From a virus: 27,058 bases of DNA. Each line of letters begins with the position of its first letter. The stretch's first letter is position 1. Positions 1-6,448 of this stretch are shown one piece after another. The notes beneath the pieces are model-generated. The model saw nothing but the letters and a program-made list of their open reading frames with translations, ran no database searches and was not told the DNA's origin. The translations under genes were made by a program, and so were the position numbers. Location: IMG/VR virus record IMGVR_UViG_3300020478_000052, positions 1-27,058 of that record, one strand, 5' to 3'.

Positions 1-1
1 C

Positions 2-415
2 TATGTGCAGATTATTAAAGATAAGGATTATGTTTACAAAGATCATTTTGCACCACATGACATTGAAGTTACAGATTTTAGTAATGGTAAGACCAGGAGA
101 GAGGTCGCATATCAATTAGGAGTTAGGTTTAAAGTCGTACCAAAAATTCCATTAGAAGATGGTATACACGCAACCACAATGACCTTGCCTAGATGCTGGA
201 TTGATACTGACCATTGCAAAAAGTTAATAGATGCGTTAAGACATTACCACAGGAAGTATATTGATAAAAATAGAATGTTTAGATCGAAACCTGTACATGA
301 TTGGAGTTCCCATGCTTGTGATGCCATGAGGTATCTAAGTGTAGGACTACAAGAAATTAATGATAGACAAACTGCTCCACAAAGTGTAGCAGATAATGAA
401 TATAGGATTTTATAA
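2..415 (+). CDS. terL: Terminase large subunit, C-terminal part (5' truncated)
   Basis: This is the C-terminal end of the phage DNA-packaging motor subunit. The frame is open to the left edge of the window, so the start is outside; the GTG at 5 is not treated as a real start. The visible piece corresponds to the end of the RNase H-like nuclease domain. The motif HDWSSHACDAMRYLSVG, about 30 residues before the C-terminus, matches the conserved His/Asp-Ala-Arg-Tyr helix that ends many terminase nuclease domains and carries a metal-binding Asp. The upstream segment HFAPHDIEV fits the preceding nuclease core strand. In the cell it would cut concatemers and pump DNA through the portal encoded just downstream. 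Terminase before portal differs from T7, where the terminase genes lie at the end of the late region. The ATPase half cannot be assessed here. Confidence 0.88.
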   Translation, partial: YVQIIKDKDYVYKDHFAPHDIEVTDFSNGKTRREVAYQLGVRFKVVPKIPLEDGIHATTMTLPRCWIDTDHCKKLIDALRHYHRKYIDKNRMFRSKPVHDWSSHACDAMRYLSVGLQEINDRQTAPQSVADNEYRIL

Positions 416-417
416 TT

Positions 418-639
418 ATGGGATCATTATTTAGACCAAAAATGCCACCGCTACCACCAGTTCAACCTTTGCCTGAACCGCCTAAAGCAGAACTTTCACA
501 GGCAGAAAAAGACAAAATTGCGGCAGAGCAAAGAGCTATGGAAAGAAAAAGAAAAGGTAGAAAGTCTACAATTTTAACTGGACCATTAGGTGCTGAAGAA
601 GAAGCTGAGACAGAAAAGAAAACTTTATTAGGTAAATAA
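418..639 (+). CDS. Small Pro-rich protein with ILTGP and KKTLLG motifs
   Basis: A 73-aa protein of unknown function starting two bases after the terminase stop, with AGGA about 10 nt before its ATG. It begins MGS, continues with a proline-rich segment (residues 8-22) and a charged helix, then carries GRKSTILTGPLGAEEE and ends KKTLLGK. The same MGS start, ILTGP core and KK(T/S)LLG tail recur in the gene at 1022-1246, so the two are paralogues. Small ILTG-type proteins between terminase and portal are common in podovirus head modules, but I know of no proven function; a virion or packaging accessory role is inference from position. The codons for the terminal LLG (TTATTAGG, 625-632) also form a Shine-Dalgarno-like AGG 8 nt before the next start. 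Confidence 0.75.
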   Translation: MGSLFRPKMPPLPPVQPLPEPPKAELSQAEKDKIAAEQRAMERKRKGRKSTILTGPLGAEEEAETEKKTLLGK

Positions 640-640
640 T

Positions 641-841
641 ATGATTGGTAAAATGATTCCAAAATTAATAAACAAACCAGAAGTAAAAAAATTATTTACA
701 AAAATAAAAAAAAAAAATACTTTAATACCAAAAGAAAAACCAATAAAATATATTTCTTCAAATAAAAGTGGAATAGTAACTTCTAAAGGTTTATTATCAA
801 ATAATATAAAAACATCTAAAAAAACTTTATTAGGATCATAA
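641..841 (+). CDS. Small Lys-rich protein with terminal KKTLLG
   Basis: A 66-aa, very basic protein without a recognised domain. It starts one base after the preceding stop, and its own stop shares a base with the next ATG. The C-terminus TSKKTLLGS repeats the terminal motif of both neighbours. A diverged version of the ILTGP region may be present (SGIVTSKG, around residues 43-50), so it may be a degenerate third paralogue. A run of twelve A residues (706-717) lies inside the coding region and encodes part of KIKKKN; such runs are prone to polymerase slippage. Function unknown; a head-module accessory role is inferred only from location between terminase and portal. Confidence 0.6.
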   Translation: MIGKMIPKLINKPEVKKLFTKIKKKNTLIPKEKPIKYISSNKSGIVTSKGLLSNNIKTSKKTLLGS

Positions 842-1020
842 TGTTAGAAAAAATTAAAAAAATATTTAAAAAAAAACCAAAGGCAAAACCTAAAAAGGTA
901 GAAGAAGCTTTAGTATTAGATGAAGATAAAACTTTTGAAAACGAAGTTAAGAAACCAGAAGCAAAAGTAAAAACAAAAGATACTAAAGAAACTAAATCAT
1001 CATTAACATTTGGAGTATAA
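841..1020 (+). CDS. Small highly charged protein (59 aa)
   Basis: A 59-aa open frame beginning on the last A of the preceding TAA (TAATG). The product starts MLEKIKKIFKKKPKAKPKK, then alternates acidic and basic stretches and ends SSLTFGV. There is no TM segment or known domain. An A9 run (868-876) lies near its start. It shares the lysine-rich style of the previous gene but lacks the KKTLLG tail; instead the coding end (TTTGGAGTATAA) supplies GGAG for the next gene at 1022. The reading frame, spacing and coupling on both sides support a real gene. Function unknown. Confidence 0.55.
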   Translation: MLEKIKKIFKKKPKAKPKKVEEALVLDEDKTFENEVKKPEAKVKTKDTKETKSSLTFGV

Positions 1021-1021
1021 T

Positions 1022-1246
1022 ATGGGATCAGTAGTAGGAAAACCACTCGTTAAATTATTTAAAGAAAAAGCATCAGCACCAACACCTACAGCACCAGAAG
1101 TTTCACAAGCTACAGCAACTGCAATGGATGGTTACGATGCAAGAAAGACTAAAGCAAGAGGTAGATCAACTACAATTTTAACAGGACCTGAAGGTGTAGA
1201 AGAACAAACATTAACATTAGGTAAGAAAAGTTTATTAGGAAGATAA
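1022..1246 (+). CDS. Small ILTGP/KKSLLG protein, paralogue of the 418-639 gene
   Basis: A 74-aa protein. The ATG at 1022 is chosen over the in-frame TTG at 1010 because GGAG sits at 1012-1015 with normal spacing and because the resulting MGS N-terminus matches the paralogue at 418. It carries a Pro/Thr/Ala-rich middle, then RGRSTTILTGPEGVEEQ and a KKSLLGR C-terminus. The terminal TTATTAGG (1232-1239) doubles as a Shine-Dalgarno-like element for the portal, whose ATG overlaps this gene's stop. Function is unknown. The position directly before the portal and tight coupling suggest it is made with the portal and could be a connector or packaging accessory; that is inference. Confidence 0.75.
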   Translation: MGSVVGKPLVKLFKEKASAPTPTAPEVSQATATAMDGYDARKTKARGRSTTILTGPEGVEEQTLTLGKKSLLGR

Positions 1247-2874
1247 TGGCTCGAACAGATTTAACAAAAGGTTTATTATCTAGGTTTGAAAAACTTGAAA
1301 GTCAAAGACAAAACTGGGAAACACATTGGCAAGATGTTGCAGATTATATGCAACCAAGAAAAGCTGATGTAACAAAACAAAGAGCTAGAGGTGATAAAAG
1401 AATGGAACAAGTCTTTGACTCATCACCTATACAAGCAGTAGAATTATTAGCAGCATCTTTACATGGTATGCTAACAAACCCATCTACTCCTTGGTTTACT
1501 TTAAGATTTAAAGATGAAGAAGTTGACAATGAAGATGATGCAAAACTTTGGTTAGAGTCAGCAACTGATGTAATGTACACAGCATTTAACAGATCAAACT
1601 TTCAACAAGAAATATTTGAATTGTACCATGACCTTATTACTTTTGGTACAGCAGCAATGTTTATTGAAGAAGATAATGATGATTTAATTAAATTTTCAAC
1701 AAGACATATCAATGAAGTATTTATTGCAGAAAATGACAAAGGAAGAATAGATACAATATTTAGAAAGTTTAAATTAAGTGCTAGATCATCATTACAAAAA
1801 TTTGGTAATAAAGTGTCAAGTGAAATACAATCAAAAGCACAAAAGAATCCTTATGAAGAAATAGAAATATTACACGCAGTTTATCCAAGAACAGATTTTA
1901 ATCCTAATAAAAAAGATAAACAAAATATGCCATTTGAATCTGTTTATTTAGAATTTAAAAATGGTAACGAATTATCTGTATCAGGTTTTAAAGAATTTCC
2001 ATTTGTTGTACCAAGATACTTAAAAGCATCAAATGAAATCTATGGTCGATCACCAGCAATGACAGCTTTACCAGATGTTAAGATGTTAAATGAAATGTCA
2101 AAAACAACTATTAAAGCTGCACAGAAACAAGTAGACCCACCACTATTAGTTCCTGATGATGGATTCTTATTACCAGTTAGAACTGTACCAGGTGGATTAA
2201 ATTTTTATAGATCAGGTACAAGAGATAGAATTGAACCATTAAACATTGGTGCAAATAATCCATTAGGTTTAAATATGGAGGATCAAAGACGAGATAGTAT
2301 TAGAGCTGTGTTTTATGTAAATCAATTAATGATGCAACAAGGTCCACAAATGACAGCAACAGAGGTCATACAAAGAAACGAAGAAAAGATGAGATTGTTA
2401 GGACCGGTATTAGGTAGACTACAATCAGAATTATTAAAACCATTGATTGATAGAGTGTTTGCAATATTACTTCGTAACAATATGTTACCACAAGCTCCAG
2501 AATTTTTATCAGGTAGAGATATAGAAATAGAATATGTTTCACCACTTGCTAAAGCACAAAAGTCTACAGAACTACAATCTATTATGAGAGCAATAGAAAT
2601 ATTAGGATCACTGGCAAATGTAGCACCAGTATTTGATTATGTTAATTTTGACAACCTTGTAAAACACTTGGCAGACATTGTTGGTGTGCCACAAAAAATA
2701 TTAAAATCACAAAGTCAAGTAAATGCGGAAAGACAACAAGCAGCACAACAACAAGAACAAATGCAACAGATGCAACAACTACAACAAGTTGCTAAAGCAG
2801 GAAGAGATGTAGCACCACTAGTGAAAGCCTTGCCAGACGAAGCAAAAGCTGTAGCAAATGCTGAAGTGGAATAG
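1246..2874 (+). CDS. Portal protein (T7-type head-to-tail connector)
   Basis: At 542 aa this matches the length and sequence style of the T7 gp8-like head-tail connecting family. The N-terminus reads as typical for the family: a charged helix with RQNWETHWQDVADYMQPRK, then VFDSSPIQAVELLAASLHG followed by LTNPSTPWFTLRF. The stretch MQQGPQMTATEVIQRNEEKM (around residues 363-382) is the conserved long-helix region near the DNA channel. The C-terminus is rich in Gln and Ala (about residues 487-540), a disordered or coiled-coil tail. As a dodecamer it would form the vertex through which the terminase packages DNA and onto which the tubular proteins at 5864 and 6449 assemble. The start overlaps the previous stop by one base, so it is probably translationally coupled. 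Confidence 0.95.
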   Translation: MARTDLTKGLLSRFEKLESQRQNWETHWQDVADYMQPRKADVTKQRARGDKRMEQVFDSSPIQAVELLAASLHGMLTNPSTPWFTLRFKDEEVDNEDDAKLWLESATDVMYTAFNRSNFQQEIFELYHDLITFGTAAMFIEEDNDDLIKFSTRHINEVFIAENDKGRIDTIFRKFKLSARSSLQKFGNKVSSEIQSKAQKNPYEEIEILHAVYPRTDFNPNKKDKQNMPFESVYLEFKNGNELSVSGFKEFPFVVPRYLKASNEIYGRSPAMTALPDVKMLNEMSKTTIKAAQKQVDPPLLVPDDGFLLPVRTVPGGLNFYRSGTRDRIEPLNIGANNPLGLNMEDQRRDSIRAVFYVNQLMMQQGPQMTATEVIQRNEEKMRLLGPVLGRLQSELLKPLIDRVFAILLRNNMLPQAPEFLSGRDIEIEYVSPLAKAQKSTELQSIMRAIEILGSLANVAPVFDYVNFDNLVKHLADIVGVPQKILKSQSQVNAERQQAAQQQEQMQQMQQLQQVAKAGRDVAPLVKALPDEAKAVANAEVE

Positions 2875-2875
2875 T

Positions 2876-3112
2876 ATGTCAGAAACAAAACAACTAGAAA
2901 AATTAATTAATAGATTAAAAACAAATTATAAATATATATTCAATACAGACGAAGGCAAAGAAGTCTTAGTCGATCTTGAAAAAAGATGTCATTATCATTC
3001 TACCACTAATGTAAAAGGTGATAGTCATGAAAGTGCATACATGGAAGGACAACGCAGCGTTCTTCTATTTATTAAATCAATGCTGCAAAAGGAAAATGAA
3101 AAAGGAAGATAA
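2876..3112 (+). CDS. Bbp19-like small phage protein
   Basis: A 78-aa protein. ATG 2876 is preferred over an upstream in-frame start inside the portal gene because it begins directly after the portal stop. The pattern NTDEGKEVLVDLEKRCHYHS followed by AYMEGQRSVLLFIKSML resembles the Bbp19 family named after Bordetella phage BPP-1: a 'T-x-x-G' helix, a Cys in the middle, and a 'Y-x-E-G-x-R' helix before hydrophobic residues. The family's role is not established; it is repeatedly found between portal and scaffold genes, as here. Gene order portal, Bbp19-like, scaffold, capsid agrees with that head module. Family assignment is from remembered motif style. Confidence 0.72.
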   Translation: MSETKQLEKLINRLKTNYKYIFNTDEGKEVLVDLEKRCHYHSTTNVKGDSHESAYMEGQRSVLLFIKSMLQKENEKGR

Positions 3113-3114
3113 CT

Positions 3115-3999
3115 ATGTCAAGCGAACAGATAACACAGGAAACTGTGCCTGTAGAACAAAAGACAACTACAGAAACAGAAACACCAACAACACAACCAAC
3201 TACTGAAACAAAACCAGAAGTTACTACAACAACCACTACGACAACATCATCTTGGAAAGATTCTATAAGCGAAGCATATAGAAATGATCCTAACATTGAA
3301 AAGTTTACAGAGATAGATGCGTTAGCAAAATCTTATATCAATGCTACAAAAATGATTGGTCAAGATAAAGTTGTTATTCCAACTAATAATTCTACAGAAG
3401 AAGCATGGAATGAAGTATATGATAAACTAGGTAGACCAGAGTCTGCTGATAAATATACTTTAGATGCAAAATCTGAAGTAATAAACTTAGATGAAAATGC
3501 AATAAAACAATTTGCAGAACAATCACATAAACTAGGTTTAAACAATAAACAAGCTCAAGGTATTTTAGAGTTCTATAAAAATAATATGGAAGGTACTGCA
3601 CAACAATCAAAGATTGATACAGAAACTGCTCAAGCTCAAGCTGAACAACAGTTAAGGCAAGAATGGGGTAGAGATTTTGAAGGTAAAGTTAAACAAGCTG
3701 GTGCATTAGCAAAAGCTAATATTAATGCAGAAGTTTTAGATATGACTTTATCAAATGGTACAAGACTTGGAGATCATCCAGAGATTATAAAAGGTTTTGC
3801 AAAGATAGCAGATATGATGCAAGAAGATAAAATTGTTTCTACAGAATCTGAAAATGTAAATACAATGAAGGATATTGAATCTGAAATTGCTAGTATTACT
3901 AATGATAAAGCTAATCCTTATTGGAATAAACAGCATCCAGATCATGATAAAATGGTACAACAAGTCTATACATTAAGAGAAATGTTAAATGCCAAGTAA
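3115..3999 (+). CDS. Scaffolding / capsid assembly protein
   Basis: A 294-aa protein lying immediately before the capsid gene, the usual scaffold position. It has a Thr/Glu/Pro-rich, probably disordered N-terminus (residues 5-46, with a run of eight Thr), then SSWKDSISEAYRNDPNIEKF and the recurrent pattern MIGQDKVVIP ... EEAWNEVYDKLGRPESADKY seen in many podovirus scaffold-like proteins. The rest is predicted mainly helical with Gln/Ala-rich segments (AQAEQQLRQEWG) and an amphipathic C-terminal helix that could dock onto capsid subunits. It would guide procapsid assembly and then leave the head. No serine-protease motif is evident, so I do not call a maturation protease. The 3' end overlaps a small ORF starting at 3989. 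Confidence 0.85.
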   Translation: MSSEQITQETVPVEQKTTTETETPTTQPTTETKPEVTTTTTTTTSSWKDSISEAYRNDPNIEKFTEIDALAKSYINATKMIGQDKVVIPTNNSTEEAWNEVYDKLGRPESADKYTLDAKSEVINLDENAIKQFAEQSHKLGLNNKQAQGILEFYKNNMEGTAQQSKIDTETAQAQAEQQLRQEWGRDFEGKVKQAGALAKANINAEVLDMTLSNGTRLGDHPEIIKGFAKIADMMQEDKIVSTESENVNTMKDIESEIASITNDKANPYWNKQHPDHDKMVQQVYTLREMLNAK

Positions 4000-4159
4000 C
4001 AATCTAAACGATAAAGAAATTAGATTAAAAATATTGCGGTTGATTAAGGAGTTTGGTTCTGAATTACAGAAAAATAACCCCTTGCCAACCGCAGATATTT
4101 ATTATAAGTGGATAAATGGTAAGACAATTCGTAAGAACCTTATTGACAAAAAGGAATAG
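3989..4159 (+). CDS. Small hypothetical protein between scaffold and capsid (56 aa)
   Basis: A 56-aa open frame that starts 11 bases inside the end of the scaffold gene, in a different frame. The product begins MPSNNLNDKEIRLKILRLIK and ends with PTADIYYKWINGKTIRKN followed by a short charged tail. It reads as a compact helical basic protein with no TM segment. Support: it fills otherwise unexplained space, runs in the operon direction and has a sensible amino-acid composition. Against: no clear Shine-Dalgarno and small size. If real, it could be a scaffold-linked regulator or minor head protein. Function unknown. Confidence 0.45.
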   Translation: MPSNNLNDKEIRLKILRLIKEFGSELQKNNPLPTADIYYKWINGKTIRKNLIDKKE

Positions 4160-4258
4160 ACTCTAGTCTAAAAGACTTTAAATCCAAGAGATGCCTACTA
4201 TTATTTAGTGGAGAACCTTTCTGATTATTTTAACTAACAATAATATGGAGAGACAAAT
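4143..4258 (+). promoter_or_regulatory. Noncoding leader upstream of capsid gene, possible promoter and hairpins
   Basis: From 4160 to 4258 there is no gene; it is the longest untranslated gap in the late operon. TTGACA at 4143-4148 (inside the end of the small ORF) lies 18 nt from TCTAAA, a weak sigma-70-like match with a perfect -35 but a poor -10. The same spot contains three short copies, AGACT-AGTCT-AGACT (about 4158-4175), which can pair in two alternative hairpins. A clear GGAG at 4247-4250 serves the capsid ATG. A promoter or processing site here, paired with the terminator at 5636, would make a separate capsid/cement transcript; this is inference. Confidence 0.25.
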
Positions 4259-5113
4259 ATGTCATCAAATATAACTACAGCTTTTGTACAGCAGTATTCT
4301 GCTAATGTACAAATGCTATCTCAACAAATGGGATCGTTATTAAGAGACAAAGTCAGAGTTGAATCTGTGGTTGGGAAAAATGCTTTTTTTGACCAAGTTG
4401 GCTCAGTAACTGCTGTTGAAAAAACTAGCAGACATTCAGACACTCCACAAATAGACACACCTCATGCGAGAAGAAGAGTGTCTCTTGCGGATTATGAATT
4501 TGCTGATTTAATAGATCAACAAGACAAAGTTAGGCTCTTAATAGATCCGACTTCATCTTATGCTCAAGCTGCTGCTATGGCAATGGGAAGAGCAATAGAT
4601 GATGTGATCATATCTGCTGCACTGGGTACTGCGTACACTGGTGAGACAGGATCAACTAGCACAGCTAATGCGAATACAATCGCACATGGTTCTGGTGGTT
4701 TAACTATCGCTAAGTTAAGAACTGCAAAACAGACTCTTGATTTAAACGATGTAGATCCTTCAATTCCTAGACACATAATCGTGTCTCCGAAACAGATCAC
4801 TGATCTTTTAGGAACAACTGAGGTTACAAGTTCTGACTTCAACACTGTCAAAGCATTGGCAAATGGTGAAGTAAACTCGTTTCTTGGTTTTAATTTCATT
4901 GTATCAAACAGACTTTCATTATCTAGCACAACTAGATCATGTATAGCTTTTGCACAAGATGGAATCGCTTTAGGTATTGGCAAAGATGTCAATGCTCGTA
5001 TAGACGAAAGAAGCGACAAATCTTATGCTACTCAAGTGTACTACTGCATGAGCATTGGTGCTACTAGAATGGAAGAAGATAAAGTTGTTGAAGTACAATG
5101 TACAGAATCGTAA
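4259..5113 (+). CDS. Major capsid protein (BPP-1-like)
   Basis: A 284-aa protein placed between scaffold and a small structural gene. The sequence starts ITTAFVQQYSANVQMLSQQ, followed by SRHSDTPQIDTPHARRRVSL, ADLIDQQDKVRLLIDPTS and AMGRAIDDVIISAALG. This series resembles the capsid family that includes the Bordetella BPP-1 major capsid protein, which has an HK97-related fold with altered topology. The C-terminal part contains IIVSPKQITDLL and a closing segment GATRMEEDKVVEVQC. It would form the icosahedral shell. A good GGAG at 4247 precedes the ATG. G/C-ending codons look more frequent here than in neighbouring genes, as expected for a highly expressed virion gene. The gene is short for a capsid protein but appears complete. 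Confidence 0.93.
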   Translation: MSSNITTAFVQQYSANVQMLSQQMGSLLRDKVRVESVVGKNAFFDQVGSVTAVEKTSRHSDTPQIDTPHARRRVSLADYEFADLIDQQDKVRLLIDPTSSYAQAAAMAMGRAIDDVIISAALGTAYTGETGSTSTANANTIAHGSGGLTIAKLRTAKQTLDLNDVDPSIPRHIIVSPKQITDLLGTTEVTSSDFNTVKALANGEVNSFLGFNFIVSNRLSLSSTTRSCIAFAQDGIALGIGKDVNARIDERSDKSYATQVYYCMSIGATRMEEDKVVEVQCTES

Positions 5114-5125
5114 TAGGAGGAATAT

Positions 5126-5623
5126 ATGGCGAATGTTAATACAGATCTTGTTACAAATTTTGTAGCAACTCCGCAGGTCAAAAATGATTCTCAACAGTTA
5201 CATGGCGTTAAGCGTGTAGCTCAAGGAACTATTGCTTTGGCTTCTGGAGATTTATCATCTAGTGATACAGTTATGTTAGCTCCAATTCCAACTAATGCTA
5301 GTATTACATCAATCAAATTGTTTAATGACGATTTAGATTCTGGAACTACTAACACTTGCGATGTTGGATTGTATACAACAGCTATTGCTGCGGTAGACGA
5401 TGACGCTTATGCTTCTGCAATTACAGACCTTAGAGGTGCTGTAACAACAGGAACTGAAGTAGCGTTTGAAGCTAGAAACATCAATACTATGGGACAAAAA
5501 GTTTGGGAAGATGCAGGACAATCTTCTGATCCTGGTGGTTACTACTATGTTGGATTAACTTTTGATGCAGCAGGTGATACTGCTGGAGATTTAAGTTTCA
5601 TTATTGAATATATTGTAGACTAA
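5126..5623 (+). CDS. Probable capsid cement / head-stabilising protein
   Basis: A 165-aa protein directly after the capsid gene, with a full AGGAGG Shine-Dalgarno (5115-5120), the strongest ribosome site in this part of the window. It contains ALASGDLSSSDTVMLAPIP, NASITSIKLFNDDLDSGTT and GGYYYVGLTFDAAGD, giving a beta-rich profile with Gly/Asp/Thr turns. BPP-1-like phages encode a jelly-roll cement protein next to the capsid gene, and the position and style match; the fold itself is inferred. It would decorate or clamp the shell. The strong ribosome site, shared unit with the capsid gene and following terminator indicate near-stoichiometric production with the capsid protein. Another minor head protein remains possible. 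Confidence 0.7.
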   Translation: MANVNTDLVTNFVATPQVKNDSQQLHGVKRVAQGTIALASGDLSSSDTVMLAPIPTNASITSIKLFNDDLDSGTTNTCDVGLYTTAIAAVDDDAYASAITDLRGAVTTGTEVAFEARNINTMGQKVWEDAGQSSDPGGYYYVGLTFDAAGDTAGDLSFIIEYIVD

Positions 5624-5635
5624 TCAATAGATATT

Positions 5636-5661
5636 AGGTGGGGAGTAATCCCCACCTTTTT
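5636..5661 (+). terminator. Strong intrinsic terminator after capsid/cement genes
   Basis: A perfect 9-bp GC-rich stem (AGGTGGGGA, 5636-5644, pairing with TCCCCACCT, 5649-5657), tetraloop GTAA and a five-T tract to 5661. It follows the cement gene by 12 bases. Readthrough would still be needed for the downstream tail genes, so it probably reduces rather than stops transcription, as the terminator after gene 10 does in T7. Confidence 0.93.
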
Positions 5662-5862
5662 ATGAAAAAGATTCAAGATTTAAAAACTGTACTACATTTT
5701 AAAAAAAATGATTATGTGTACAGATATGTTTTGGTAGACAGATTTAAACATACTTCTAAGTATCATTATGGATTTGATGCCAAAGAAGAGAGAACAGAAG
5801 AAGAAATTTTTGCTTTAGAAAAAGATAGACATATAAGGCGAAAATATATAATAAGGAAATAG
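5662..5862 (+). CDS. Small hypothetical protein with VYRYVLVD motif
   Basis: A 66-aa basic protein. I place the start at ATG 5662, immediately after the terminator T-tract; the longer frame starting with GTG 5638 would run through the terminator stem and is unlikely. No normal Shine-Dalgarno precedes the ATG except G-rich bases in the stem itself, so translation may depend on readthrough transcripts and be weak. The product has VLHFKKNDYVYRYVLVDRFK and later RTEEEIFALEKDRHIRRKY. The first segment resembles the gene at 22426 (VYRYALVD), so the two look like paralogues. It lies one base before the tail tubular protein A gene. Function unknown. Confidence 0.7.
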   Translation: MKKIQDLKTVLHFKKNDYVYRYVLVDRFKHTSKYHYGFDAKEERTEEEIFALEKDRHIRRKYIIRK

Positions 5863-5863
5863 T

Positions 5864-6445
5864 ATGGCATCAGTAGTAGATATTTGTAATGGAGCATTAA
5901 ATCAATTAGGTGCATCAACTATCCTTTCATTAACCGAAGATTCAAAAAACGCTAGACTTTGCAATTCAAGATATACACAAGTAAGAGATAGTATATTTAG
6001 ATCACATCCATGGAATTGCTTACAAAAAAGAGTAGAACTAGCAGCAGATACTGATGCTCCTGCATGGGGTTTTAGTTATGCTTATACATTACCAGCAGAT
6101 TGTTTAAGATTACTTAGAATTTTAGATTATGATTCAAACTACAAAGTAGAAGGTAGAAAAATTTTAAGTAATACTTCTACTATGAAAATATTATATATTG
6201 GTAGGATTACTGATCCCAATGAGTATGATGAATTATTAAGAGAAACTTTATCTGCTGCTTTAGGTGCTGACATAGCTTTTGCAGTTACTTCTAACAATCA
6301 AACAGCAACTAATATGTACAATTTATTTCAAGATAAATTAAAAGATGCTAGATTTGTAGATTCAACTGAAGGTCAAAATATAGATCAAGACCTAGGTATG
6401 TCAGATCAAGTAGATGCAGGTACATTTATAAATTCAAGGTTTTAA
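5864..6445 (+). CDS. Tail tubular protein A (T7 gp11-like)
   Basis: A 193-aa protein matching the size and opening of gp11-like adaptor proteins: VVDICNGALNQLGASTILSL, then ARLCNSRYTQVRDSIFRSHPW and YAYTLPADCLRLLRI. These three segments are the usual landmarks of the family: a helix naming the number of layers, the R-D helix, and the 'lPaDclr' strand. The C-terminal half is helical (LLRETLSAALGADIAFAVT). The protein forms a dodecameric ring under the portal that grips the nozzle protein encoded next. AAGGAAATAGT before the ATG acts as ribosome site. Context (followed by a gp12-like gene) strongly supports the call. Confidence 0.92.
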   Translation: MASVVDICNGALNQLGASTILSLTEDSKNARLCNSRYTQVRDSIFRSHPWNCLQKRVELAADTDAPAWGFSYAYTLPADCLRLLRILDYDSNYKVEGRKILSNTSTMKILYIGRITDPNEYDELLRETLSAALGADIAFAVTSNNQTATNMYNLFQDKLKDARFVDSTEGQNIDQDLGMSDQVDAGTFINSRF

Positions 6446-6448
6446 TAA

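Noticed and set aside
4241-4246. TAATAT as a -10 box just before the capsid gene
   Set aside because: Transcription would start inside or after the GGAG ribosome site, and the -35 position (TTTCTG) is poor.
4564-5019. 151-aa open frame on the minus strand within the capsid gene
   Set aside because: Fully antisense to a clear capsid protein, no ribosome site; the composition is a reverse-strand shadow of Ala/Ser/Thr codons.
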